A stretch of DNA of 64,000 nt from the NCBI RefSeq assembly GCF_040869045.1, contig NC_090319.1, positions 383,051,601-383,115,600 of the forward strand, written 5' to 3'. The notes under the pieces were generated by a model. The model saw only the letters and a program-made list of their open reading frames with translations. It made no database searches and was not told the origin of the DNA. The number at the start of each line of letters is the position of its first letter. The stretch's first letter is position 1. The stretch is from Eurosta solidaginis (lineage: Eukaryota; Arthropoda; Insecta; Diptera; Tephritidae). The position numbers and the translations under genes were made by a program. Positions 44,569 to 56,325 of the stretch are shown piece by piece.

Positions 44569-44576
44569 GCTTACAC
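44569..44576. repeat. Right 8-bp target site duplication of the hAT element
   Basis: GCTTACAC, identical to 28179-28186. Confidence 0.85.
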
Positions 44577-46198
44577 TATCCTTCCGGTTAAGTTCCGGGT
44601 TTCCCCATAACGTGTGTAAAGATGTTTACGCATCGAAAATTTCAAAATCATCTTAAATAATTCCGATTTTACTCCCAACAGTACACCGAAATGATCCAAA
44701 TATCATTGGTCTATGTCGAATATACTCACAGTTATAACGATTGATAAAGGTTAGGCAAAAAAGAAATTTTGTTCAAAGCATGCGATAATGTAGACCTCTC
44801 TTCTTAAGAACCACAAGGTTTGTTTACATAAAAGAAAAAATAATCCTGCTTTAAATTGAAAACAATTAAACGAGATTATCTTAATTTTTAATTTTCTCAT
44901 TTCCGTTTAAGCAACGCCTTCAAATTATTTATAATCTCCGGTAACGCAATGTTTCGCGAGCTAATTTATTAACTCATAAAAAAGTGAGAACTCTTAAAAG
45001 TCGTAAATTATTATGTGGTCGCGCACGCAATGGTGGTAAACACTAAACGGCCACAACAACAAATACTTCCTTCCGCTAAATTTGTACAGATATGTAGGCA
45101 ACAAAGAGCACATAAAATGTAAAGAACAACAACGTAAGCTTCACAATATATATATGTAATTCAAACAAAAATATTAAACATTTATTGTGGTGTTGTTGTT
45201 AGCTTAATATTTAATTTGTGCGTGACTACGTCCGCTTAAACAGCCTGCGTCAGTCTCATCGAAACCGCATTCATCATTATCATCATCGTTGGTGAGAACC
45301 TTACAGATACGCAATCTTCTTATTCCTTTAACTTCCCTGTTTTGTTGTTGTTTGTGTATTTTACGTACTTTTACTAGCACGTTCACAGCCCTACGAGTAG
45401 ACCGACAATTATTTTCCCATTGAGCCAACTAAAATTCCTTTGGTTTGTGCGCCTGTAAGTATGCCATCATTATCATCATCATCAGTGTGGATACCTTACA
45501 ACACAATGCGCTGACTTTAGCTTTAAGTGCGGCGTTGAGGCAGAAAATTATCATAATTTTATAATTCATTTTAAGGCAGCGGATAAATGGGTGAGCACGC
45601 CTTTTACTCATACCGAGCGCACCAATGCCAACACGCAAAAAGATGGCAAATTATAGCACGCAGTTATATACACAAATATATGTGGTTACCAGGGGCCAGA
45701 AATAGTTGCTGCTTTGTTCTATTTTAGAGGGGCTATGGGCAGTTCTGTTTCGGATATGAATTCTTCACGCTGCGGTACTAGCAGCTTATGGTTGGGGATA
45801 CACAGGAGCACTACGGCCGAGTTACTTTTGTCGGAGGACTAAATGAGGGGATGCATTTACTCAGACAGTTAACGTGCGAGTCATAGTGCCCAGTAACGTA
45901 ACATAAGGCACTAAAAATGGTTTCAGCGTGAAGTACATCAGTACGGTACAGTACAGTACAGTACATCAGTACGGGATCTACATGTTTTATGGCTGATAGA
46001 ATCTGCAGAGGGATTATTTTTGCATACTCCATCGTAGCAGTATAGTTGCGATAGCACATTGACCCGTGACGACGCCCGTAAGTTCTCTCGCTGTCGATTA
46101 GTTTAGCTTGAGACGTACAGTTCTTCATTATCTATCTATCCCTGATTCCCACAGGTTTGTGCATATCAAGATCATTGCTGTAATAGACCTAGAGTTCC
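44577..46198. other. No gene recognised; short GTACA repeat
   Basis: The words GTACA and CAGTA repeat at 45945-45970. ATCATT triplets lie near 45270-45285 and 45468-45482. Several open frames of 70-105 codons on the minus strand (45204-46128) have no recognisable family. Confidence 0.35.
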
Positions 46199-46761
46199 TC
46201 AGCAGATAAACATGTACGGGTATGACCATTTTAAAAGCTTTCCTATCATTCTTTTAAACATATTCATTTCCTTCGATGTTGCTGTGAGTGGCGATCCATA
46301 AAAGCGAATAATTGATATGCCAGAGAAGTTCAACACCTCCGTAAAATATTTTTTTAATAACTCAAGGCTGTCACCAAAGATACATTGGTATCTGAGATTG
46401 TACTTTGAAGTAGTCGAAGTGCTCTCTAGTGGGCGTGAAGAAGGTGGGCGGTTGTATTTTTTCTCCGGACCTATGACTAGAGATCTCCTTTCGTCTTCCC
46501 TGCCATTGTAGCGTACATAAGGCCGTAATGTGTGGCATCTTTGCCTAAAGACGGGAAAAGGCTGATACTTTTCCCAAACAGCCAGTCCGCGCTTAAGGTA
46601 AGGCCTGATGTATCGACAGCACAAATTCGATAACTGACTGTCGCAGATCTCTCAATGAGACAGCAACGGAGCAACTGTATAACTGATGAGCTGGACAGCA
46701 GAGGTATGATCATCTTGAAAATGATTTGATAGATATACCTTTGACCTTTCTTAAATTCCAT
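46199..46761 (-). other. Coding-like minus-strand region, unidentified
   Basis: Two overlapping minus-strand frames (46761-46477, 94 codons; 46624-46199, 141 codons) give mixed, protein-like sequence. The first begins MEFKKGQRYIYQIIFKMIIP. The second includes FSGISIIRFYGSPLTATSKE. Together with 46762-47060 the region looks like an ageing retroelement or a captured coding piece with one frameshift. I cannot identify a domain. Confidence 0.3.
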
Positions 46762-47060
46762 GCGAGCACGAACACAGTAGGCAAGACAAACATGCTCTGG
46801 TCAACGCTTTCCTTCCTATGATATGATTATTGCCGTAGCTGCCGATGCATTTAGAAGGACCATTTTTTACGCCGCGTTAAGGCACTAAGTAGAAGGAGGT
46901 TGGTCGGTCTCAATATTTCAGAATAAGAGTGATATTTAAATTCATTGGCTTCACGGAGTGTTTAGATCCGTTCTAGCTGGTGCATGTAGGATTGCTTTCC
47001 GTTATGGTATCACAATGGGCCAATTGGTGGCTGGGATGCAGCTTTTTGACCCAGTACTTT
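46762..47060 (-). other. Possible upstream continuation of the unidentified region
   Basis: Base composition stays higher in GC than the flanks and the minus strand carries broken coding-like pieces. No motif was recognised. Confidence 0.25.
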
Positions 47061-47899
47061 TAACTGGAAGTTGGGAAAGAACGACTTGATGGGAAAAGTA
47101 ATAAACATGAGATTGTAATAAGATTTCCCCGCCTTATAAAATACGTAGTAGTTACGATCCCTGGATATTTTATGTAAAGAAACTCTTCGATTAATCTTAT
47201 ATTATGTATAGTAAGTCAGTAAATGATGTGTGTCCAACTCATCCGTTGGTAATCACAATAATAATGGCCAAGTTCATGACTACATATCAAAGCCGTCAGT
47301 AAAGCAGACACAACTTAAAAAGTGTTCGCTTGGCACTGGCTGAAAATAGGGCGAGAATGTGTTGGAAAGGCAGACAGCAACGGAGATCTGTCTGGGTTGG
47401 CCTTTTTAGTCTGTGAATGTGTGTATGCCATACGGACGGCTGGCTAACGGAATAATGAGACTTGCTGACAATGCTTGTTGAATGCTGTTGATATTTTAAG
47501 TTTGCCAACCTAGAAATGCGGCCAATGTTGCGGTCGTCGGCTGAGTGTGCATGTGATGTGCCGTTGCCGTAAAAGTGCCAAGATGTGTATATTAACACGA
47601 AAATAGTAATTATACGAAAGAGAGTAAAAACTGATTTCGTAAACCTAACTAAAATAAGTTTCTGAAAACATAATTAATGCATGGAAGTGGTTCAAGTGGT
47701 AATTTTTTTCAACATCTCAGTATTAAATGATGTAAGGGCAAAACTTTGTTTAGAGTGTTTATAGAATGTTTTGGGAAGAAGCAAAAATTAAAGAAGAAGA
47801 GCAAGTCAAAAAAGAAAAAAAACAATAGCTTGACAAAGAAAGAAGTGCATGTTGTTTCTGTTATAGTTTTTGAAACCTTTTCTTAACCGCTGGAGTAGG
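47061..47899. other. No gene recognised
   Basis: The open frame at 47296-47598 (minus) has no recognisable family. The rest is AT-rich, with an A-rich patch near 47800-47824. Confidence 0.35.
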
Positions 47900-48650
47900 G
47901 AAGAAGCGTAAATTGCTGTCCGCCAGATTTCAATAGGATATAATCCGTTCGCTACTATACCATGTGGGATGGTATTTACATTATCCTTAGAGAGGGAAAC
48001 CCTTCATAGCAGTGCAAGACAACCAAAGAATTTTCAGCCCTGTCTTCCACATTAAGCTTCCATGACTGCTTGCTATTAATAATACCCCCAACGTACTGAA
48101 TCCTGTTACACAGCACCTGAGATAGTCTTAAAGGAGTAAAGACTTTCTCACGAATCGGGCCAGCTCCGCTTAGCTGGGTAAAAGAAGCATCTGTGTATTT
48201 AGAAGTTTCTCCCTGACAAGTATTGCGTGATCATCAATATAGGCTACAATTTGACCAAAGTAAGGCAGAATGATTACCCCTGCGGTGTATAGATCTTTAC
48301 CTACCTTGTCATCGCTCTCCCTTCTGCTCAAATTGTTCTACCGCTCAGCCGTCTGCAAGTAGATTCTACCTGTGTCAAATCAAAGCTAGTCGGGCTCTTT
48401 CTTTGGCACACATTTTTTGCTCTAAAATGACTCTCCCATCAGCGTGACACTTGAATGGCGAATATGTTTGTAGCCCTACCCTTACAATGGGCATGCTGAC
48501 TAGCCGAAAAACGCTCCGGAGGAATTCTGTTCCTTAAGTAAAGATCGATCAGGCGTTGCAGCGTTACAGCGGGGATTAAGGGTTTGATAAGGGCGTGTCA
48601 GCGCTTCCTAAAGGAAAGAGAACGGGCTGGTTAGCGCAAAGCCATTGGGG
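47900..48650 (-). pseudogene. LINE reverse transcriptase fragment with YIDD active-site motif
   Basis: Minus-strand translation near 48255-48222 gives VAYIDDHAILV, containing the Y-x-D-D catalytic motif of reverse transcriptases, preceded by ILPYFGQI. Further downstream (about 48100-48010) a frame reads IQYVGGIINSKQSWKLNVED and continues RAENSLVVLHCYEG. That matches the post-palm pattern of LINE enzymes, which usually reads (K)YLGV.(L)D.KL.W..(H/N)(V)E. Upstream (about 48560-48530) LIDLYLRNR-like residues fit the region before the palm. Stops and shifts break the frame. This enzyme would copy LINE RNA at a nicked target. The clade is uncertain. The upstream edge coincides with a G21 run. Confidence 0.78.
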
Positions 48651-48667
48651 GGGGGGGGGGGGGGGGG
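48647..48667. repeat. Poly-G run of 21
   Basis: Twenty-one consecutive G. It lies within the upstream edge of the LINE remnant and may be an unstable or assembly-sensitive site. Confidence 0.95.
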
Positions 48668-48884
48668 AGAATTGAGGGCTTCTTCCCACATTCCGAGACT
48701 GGCGGACTGCGCCGAACCAGCATCACTGAATAAAGAAGATAGTAGAAAACCTACTAAGTACATTTAGGAAGGCCAGCGAAGAGTTTGATAATCCCTCTCA
48801 ATAAGAGCAGCCCGAGTATCGGCCAAGAAGATTTCAGAAAAAGAGTCTCTCACTTGCTCACCGCGCCTTGGCGGCATAATTTCA

Positions 48885-49330
48885 GAATTTTTTTGGGGTC
48901 AGTTACCGCACGTTTTGGGAATCATGTTCGGATCTCTTCGGGACGGTTTCGGTACTAATTCGGAATTATGTCGGGACGGTTTTCAGATCGTGTTCGAGGT
49001 AATTTTGAGAATATTTCGGAATTGTTGTCAGCATCATTTTGGGATGGTTTTCGGTATCATTTGCGGTCTATCTCTCTATCAATTCGGGGTTTTTCGGATC
49101 CTTTCGGGAGCGGTAGCTATAATTTCGCAACCGTTTCGGTATTACCCTTTCACTATTCCGGTATAATTTGCAAGATAATTGCGGGACTATTTCATTATTA
49201 TTTTTGCCTTGATTTTGAGATAATTTGGGTAGCATTTCAGGATAATTTCATAATTGTTTTTGGTATCATTTCCGTTATTTCATAATAATTTTCGGGAAAA
49301 TATCTGGACGATTTCGAATTAGTTGGTTAC
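48885..49330 (+). repeat. Degenerate TTTCGGGA-type repeat
   Basis: The words TTTTGGGAATCATGTTCGG, TTCGGGACGGTTTCGGTACT, AATTCGGAATTATGTCGGGA and ATCATTTTGGGATGGTTTTC resemble the words of the 89-bp arrays in the same orientation. Divergence is strong and no 89-bp period is evident. Confidence 0.7.
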
Positions 49331-50768
49331 TCTTATCATATAACCTTTAATTTCATCAATGTTACTAATAGAATCCATATTTCTCATTTATGCCAGTTCA
49401 GTTGAGACGGTGAAAGTCATATCAAAGAACATTTATATATATGTATGTACCTACCTATTAGAGATAAAAGCACTGACACATGAGTTGAGCTGCCATGTCA
49501 TATAAAAGTTGACAAATCTTTATCATTTTAGAGTCATAAAAGGTATCTAATTTTAGGCTAACCTATACAAACATATATACAGACATGGCCACTTGAGCAT
49601 ATGCTGTGTTTATGAGCATTTCAAATGCAAACGAAAATTGAATTTATGCAAATTAGATGAAGGGCATAAAGAGCACTGTAGCATAACGCCAAAAGTGTGT
49701 ATGGGATGTGCAAGAAAAATTATGCAGATAAGTGCATAAGGAGCCAGTTCGGCAAGTCCAGATAGCAGGAGGTTGTGTGATCAGTATTTATGTTAATAAT
49801 ATCGTTTTAAGCAGGCAACTGTTGCGTGATGCATTGACAACATGTTGTGCCTTTGTTGAAAAGGTAAGTTTGTGCTTTAGAAGCGTTACGTTGAGCCACT
49901 GTCAAAAGAAAAAAAAAATAGTGGTTAACAGCTTCTGGTGCGAAAAGCAGACAATATAATACCGTGCGCATACTGATGCATTAGTATTATCAAATATTGA
50001 ATAATAAAGATGTTGCATGTGCGAACTTGAGTGGAAAGCAGCGGAGCTTTACAAAATTCTAGTAGGTCACTTTCACCACACCACAAACTTTAACACAATT
50101 TTTAACATAATTTAAGCACACAAAATATACTGATTGGAGTTCTAGAGAGTAAAAATTAAAATTCTGAACAGATTAGCTGAATAAAAAATGTACAAATAAT
50201 TGTTAAATAATAAATACAGACAGTGGTAGTTTAACATATTCTGCTGTGGTAAGTGGTGAATGTGACCTACTAGCATTTTGTGAAGCTTGCTTAACACTAT
50301 TTTTCGTCCCTGCAACATCTCTATCTTAAAATTATCTCTGATATTATCACCTCATATACATCTCCGAAGAGATTATAGTGGAAGCTCTCTCCTAAACTGT
50401 AGTGTTTTTTTTTGTACAGAGTGTCAGTAACAGATATATCCATTTGAAATAACAATTATTAACTGTCATAAAATATTTTCTGTTTGACTTGTTTTCTGTT
50501 GCTTAAAATCAGCGCCCATTAGCTACAGCATTCTTATTACTTGAATCAATTAATAAGAGTTCTGTAAATAATAGAATATGCAAGTGGTTGAATTGAAAAT
50601 GTGCTTTCTCTAATAAGTTTCGGCTGTCTATCGATTACTAGAGAATCTTGTGTTGTTCGAAATTTCGTCCTTTTCGTCAACATACTCAATATTCATTTAC
50701 ATATACATACATTTGTAAATATATATAATTATATTTGATATAGCTGAAATGTCAAAAACTTAAAGTTA
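49331..50768. other. No gene or repeat recognised
   Basis: AT-rich sequence. The open frame at 49732-49959 has no supporting evidence. Confidence 0.35.
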
Positions 50769-52947
50769 AACAAGGAAGGCTAAATTCGGGTGTAACCGAA
50801 CATTACAAGCTTTGGAGACAAAATAAGGGAAAATCACAATATAGGAAAATGAACCTAGGGTAAACCTGGAATGTGGTTGTATGACATGTGTATCAAATGA
50901 AAGGCATTAAAGAGTATTTTATGAGGGAGTGGGCCATAGTTCTATAGGTGGACGCCTTTCCGAGATATCGCCATAAAGGTGGACCAAGGGTGACTCTAGA
51001 ATGTGTTTGTACGATATGGGTATCAAATGGAGGGTATTAAAGAGTATTTTAAAAGGGAGTGGGCCATAGTTCTATAGGTGGACGCCTTTCCGAGATATCG
51101 CCATAAAGGTGGACCAAGGGTGACTCTAGAATGTGTTTGTACGATATGGGTATCAAATGAACGATGTTAATGAGTATTTTAAAAGGGCGTAGCCCTAAGT
51201 TGGATATGTGAAGGCGTTTTTGAGATACCGACCAAAATGTGGACCAGGGTGACCCAGAACATTATCTGTCGGGTACCGCTAATTTATATTATAATACCAC
51301 GAACAGTATTCCTGCCATGATTCCAAGGGATTTTGATTTCGCCCTTGAGAACTTTTTCATTTTCTTCTTCTTAATATGGTAGGTGTCACTCCCATATTAC
51401 AAAGTTTTTTCCAAAGTTATATTCTGCGTCAAAAAACCAATCCAATCACCATGTTTCACCCCTTTTTTCGTATTTGGTATAAAATTATGGCATTTTTTTT
51501 CATTTTTCGAAATTTTTGATACCGAAAAAGTGGGCATGGTCATAGTCTGACGTCGCCCATTTTTAATACTAAGATAAAGTAAGTTCAGATAAGTTCGTGA
51601 ACTAAGTTTAGTAAATTTATTTAATAATTTGGGAAAATTTAAACAACGTGACATCAGGACGGACAAGGCGACAGCTGTTTCGATTATACCTTGTAAATCT
51701 CTTCAAACTCTTTTCTCCCGGGAGTCGGATTTGAAACCGCACTCCTACGATAGTTGAAAGTGTTACAAACGCATTCAGCCACGGCATGCCTTAGTTGTTG
51801 TAAAGTTTTTGCCAATTGCCTTCTCTGCATATTTTAATCTTTTACACATTGCATACTTCGTATGTAATTATGTGTTAAAGTTATGCTTGGTGGTAAGGCG
51901 ATTTTCAAAGAAACTTGGTATTGTTGCTGTTTTTGTTCTATTTATAGAACTACAACGAATTAGCCAATTTTGTCTATTTGTATGAGTTAATCGGGGATTG
52001 CCCCGTAAGGATATATCAATTTTTGCTCAAGTTATCGTGTTAACGGCCGAGCGGAAGGACAGACGGTCGACTGTGTATAAAAACTGGGCGTGGCTTCAAC
52101 CGATTTCGGTCATTTTCACAGAAAAGAGTTATCGTCATAGAAGCGATACCCTCACGAAATTTCACAAGGATTGGTAAATTTTTGTTCGACTTATGGCATT
52201 AAAGGTATCCTAGACAAATTAAATAAAAAAGGACGGAGCCACGCCCATTTTGAAATTTTCTTTTATTTTTGTATTTTGTTGCACCATATCATTACTGGAG
52301 TTGAATGTTGACATAATTTACTTATATACAGTAAAGATTTTCAATTTTTTTTTCAAATTTGACTTAAAATTTTTTTTTTTTTAAGTGGGCTTGTTCGTCA
52401 TCCGATTTTGAGAATTTTTATTTAGAACACATATAGTAATAGGTGTAACATTCCTGCTAAAGTTTATCATGATACCTTCAACGACTGCCAAATTGCAACT
52501 TGCCAAACTTTTAAATTACCTTCTTTTAAAAGTGGGCGGTGCCACGCCGATTGTTCACTAATTTTCTATTCTGCGTCATAAGGTCAACCCAACTACCAAG
52601 TTTCATTGCTTTATGCGTCTTTGGTAATGAATTTTCGCACTTTTTCGGTTTTTCGAAATTTCGATGTCGAAAAAGTGGGCGTGGTTATAGTCCGATTTCG
52701 TTCATTTTTAATAGCGATCATCTCAGAGTGCCCAGGAACTTACATACCAAATTTCATTAAGATACCTCAAAATTTACTCAAGCTATCGTGTTTACGGGCG
52801 GACGGACATGGCTAAATGAATTTCCTCTTTCGCCCAGATCATTTTGATATCTAGAAGTCTATATCTATCTCGACTAGTTTATGCCGTTACGGGGTACCAT
52901 TATGCGAACAAAATTAATATACTCTGTGAGCTCTGCTCAGCTGAAAT
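50769..52947 (-). mobile_element. TACTCAGTTGAG-family element, inverted, with nested SINE
   Basis: The plus strand starts AACAAGGAAGGCTAAATTCG with the TTCGGGTGTAACCGAA hairpin. It runs through about three 130-bp units (50880-51260) and ends in GAGCTCTGCTCAGCTGAA, the reverse of the family left end. At about 51625 the family sequence stops and resumes at about 52005 (ATATATCAATTTTTGCTCAA), so some 380 bases were inserted. No coding capacity. Confidence 0.82.
51660..51795 (-). mobile_element. tRNA-like SINE head nested in the element
   Basis: On the minus strand, CATGCCGTGGCTGAATGCG (about 51789-51771) has an A-box-like TGGCTGAATGCG. GGTTTCAAATCC at 51738-51727 is B-box-like, with about 31 bases between the boxes. 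GACTCCCGGGAG follows. The segment lies inside the insertion at 51625-52005. It differs from the SINE at 17738-18050, so it is a second SINE family. It is not a functional tRNA gene: the acceptor stem does not pair by eye. Confidence 0.55.
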
Positions 52948-53510
52948 TTATTGGCAGTGGATATCCTACTATCTAAGCATATATCTAAAAGTCGTATATT
53001 CATGGAAAGGTTATCAATGTGGGCATTTTTAAGTCAGACAGTGATTCTCTATGGTATGCATGTGAGTAAGTTTTTACTGTTTACATACATATTGACTGGC
53101 ATGATAATATCGAACATACTTACATACAAGTTTGTGATGCTTATATATGCAACCGGGTTTCGTTTCGATGAAAATTGCGTAAATATATCATGGCGAAATG
53201 AAGCTGACAGAAGTGTGTGATAAAAGCAAAATGAAATGCACTTTTTACATGCACACACATACAGCAGCATTAACACCCATACATAGAGTTTTTCACATAA
53301 ATTGTTAATGCACAACATAAAGTATGTATGTATATTAGACTGTGCCAGAAATATATGGAAAATAATTTGGATTCCTAAATTGTATTTTGTTTAATTTTGT
53401 ATTTGTTGTACCACATACATTTTGATGAAAGGATTGAAAAAGATTTTGAAACAGTTTGATAATAACTTATTCCTGTGGGAATTTTTCTTAAATTAAAAAC
53501 AATTGGTATG
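52948..53510. other. No gene or repeat recognised
   Basis: Overlapping open frames on both strands (52951-53318) have no family resemblance. Confidence 0.35.
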
Positions 53511-54150
53511 GGGAGGTAGGTAGGTTGAACTGGCCGGTCCATGAGGACCTCACATAGACTGATTGAGTCCGTAGTATTACCAGACCAGGGGAAAAACAGA
53601 AAAAGTTGAAAAGCCAATAAAGCTACAGCCTTAGTTTCCCTAACAACAATTTTAAAAATTTCTGCATATTTTTATTAATAGAGATCACGTTCCACTGCGA
53701 CCTTTATAAAGATTTATTACTCTTGACCTTTCCGCCTAATATAGTATGTCTACGCTTTTAATGTATTTAAGTACCTCTTCAGGCTTTTTACTCCATTTCA
53801 CCAGGGAATTAAGAGTCACGTCAAGTATATGAGATGGTCTTTGTCAGAAAATGGATACCAGCGTTTCATGCTCCAGCTCACAAAAGCGACAGGCTTGTAT
53901 GTCGGATAGGTTTTATTGACTGAGGTGATATCGTATACTACAGTGTCTCGTGTAGTATCCGTTGAGTGCTCATAAGTTCCCTCTGCTCACATTAATAAGT
54001 TTGACTGATACTCGTAGGTGGAAGTAAAAACAATTTGGCCTTACTTGGCCCTAGACACTCACTAAAGTGTTGTCTCAAATAATTTGTTTCCCAGTCACTT
54101 ATGGTTTCCCTAGTGTGTACCTTTGTGGGTCGACAGCAGTAAGTGTGAAA
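53511..54150 (-). pseudogene. LINE 3' remnants including a zinc-knuckle motif
   Basis: On the minus strand, about 53912-53858 reads DIQACRFCELEHETLVSIF, containing C-x2-C and a following His as in the C-terminal CCHC motif of LINE ORF2. Downstream (about 53830-53750) it continues LNSLVKWSKKPEEVLKYIKS, also typical of that tail. The plus-strand stretch GGTTGAACTGGCCGGTCCAT (53523-53542) and GACTGATTGAGTCCGTAG (about 53558-53575) belong to another tephritid LINE-associated repeat that I recall. Two different LINE tails may therefore be joined here. No intact frame. Confidence 0.6.
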
Positions 54151-54403
54151 TATTTAATATTTTAGTTGGGCTGTAAACAAAACTAGTTTAACATGGATAC
54201 AAAACAAAACATACACATTTTATTACCCATACTCGACTGTTCTAATTATGAATGGGGGTTTAGAAATCCCAAGTGTAATATCACGCTGTTTTACGAGTGA
54301 AACAGCTATTATAGCCGCATCGATGTCACGTTCCTGGGTTTTCACGAACAATTTTCAAGTGAATAATTGTCATTAAACATATTAACTAGTCATAACACAT
54401 CCG

Positions 54404-56325
54404 TTTTTATACTCAGTTGAGCAGAGCTCACATAGTATATTAAGTTTGATTGCATAACGGTTGGTTGTACAGGTATAAAGGAATCGAGATAGATATAGAC
54501 TTCCATATATCAAAATCATCAGGATCGAAAAAAAAATTTGATTGAACCATGTCCGTCCGTCCGTCTGTCCGTCCGTTAACACGATAACTTGAGTAAATTT
54601 TGAGGTATCTTAATGAAATTTGGTATGCAAGTTCCTGGGCACTCTGAGATGATCGCTATTAAAAATGAACGAAATCGGACTATTACCACGCCCACTTTTT
54701 CGACATCGAAAATTTCGAAAAACCGAAAAAGTGCAATAATTCATTACTAAAGACGCATAAAGCGATGAAATTTGGTGGGTGAGTTGAACTTATGGCGCAG
54801 AATTGAAAATTAGTAAAATTTTGGACAATGGGCGTGGCACCGCCCATTTTTAAAAGAAGGTAATTTAAAAGTTTTGCAAGCTGTAATTTGGCAGTTGTTG
54901 AAGATATCATGATGAAATTTGGCAGGAACGTTCCTCCTTATACTATATGTACGCATAATAAAAATTAGCAAAATCGGAGAAGGATCACGCCCACTTTAAA
55001 AAAAAAAAAAAAATTTTTTAAAGTACAATTTTAACAAAAAATTTAATATCTTTACAGTATATAAGTAAATTATGTCAACATTCAACTCCAGTAATGATAT
55101 GGTGAAACAAAATACAAAAATAAAAGAAAATTTCAAAATGGGCGTGGCTCCGTCCTTTTTCATTTAATTTGTCTACGATACTTTGAATGCCATAAGTCGA
55201 ACAAAAATTTACCAATCCTTTTGAAATTTGGTACGGGCATAGATTTTATGACGTTAACTGTTTTCTGTAAAAATGTGCGAAATCGGTTGAAGCTACGCCC
55301 AGTTTTTATACACGGTCGTCCGTCTGTCCTTCCGCATGGCCTTTAACACGATAACTACAGCAAAAATCGACATAACTTTACTGAACTTTGTTCACGTACT
55401 TATCTGAACGCACTTTATCTTGGTATAAAAAATGAACGAAATCCGACTATGACCACGCCCACTTTTTCGATATCGAAAATTACGAAAAATGCCATAATTC
55501 TATACCAAATACGAAAAAATGGATGAAACGTGGTAATTGGATTGGCTTATTGACGCGAAAAAACTTTGTAAAATGGTTGTGACATTTACCATATTAAGTA
55601 GAAGAAAATGAAAAAGTTCTGCAGGGCGAAATAAAAAACTCTTGAAATCTTTGCAGGTATTACATATATAAATAAATTAGCGGTATCCAACAGATGATGT
55701 TCTGGGTCACCTTGGTCCACATTTTGGTCGATATCTGGAAAACGCCTTCACATATACAACTACCACCACTCCCTTTTAAAAATACTCATTAACACCTTTC
55801 ATTTAATACCCATATCGTACAAACAAATTCTAGGGTCACTCCTGGTCCACCTTTATGACGATATCTCGAAACGGCGTCCACCTATGTAACTAAGGATCAC
55901 TCCTTTCTAAAATACTCATTAGCACCTTTTTTTTGATACCCATATCGTACAAACAAATTCTAGAGTCAACCCTGATCCACCTTTATGGCGATATCTCTAA
56001 ACGGCGTCGACCTATAGAACTATGGCCCACTCCCTCATAAAATACTCTTTAATACCTTTCATTTGATACATATGTCATACAAACACATTCCAGAGTCACC
56101 CCTGGTCCACCTTTATGGCGATATCCCGAAATGGCGTCCACCTATACAACTATGGCCCACTCCCTTTTAAAATACTCTTTAATACCTTCCATGTCATACA
56201 AACACATTAGAAGGTTACCCTAGGTTAATTTTCCTACATGGTTATTTTCCCTTATGTTGTCACCATAGCTCTCAACTGAGTATGTAATATTCGGTTACAC
56301 CCGAACTTAACCTTCCTGACTTGTT
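54404..56325 (+). mobile_element. TACTCAGTTGAG-family element, near-complete
   Basis: Left end TTTTTATACTCAGTTGAGC. Right end CTCAACTGAGTA, hairpin TTCGGTTACACCCGAA and CCTGACTTGTT. Body order matches the copy at 13597-16147, including the CCGTCCG run (54552-54573) and the GGGCGTGGC words. It carries about four 130-bp units (55740-56210) against eight there. No coding capacity. Confidence 0.85.

Noticed and set aside
51727..51789. Functional tRNA gene
   Set aside because: A-box and B-box words are present, but the acceptor and anticodon stems do not pair by eye and the segment lies in a nested insertion, so it is a SINE head.
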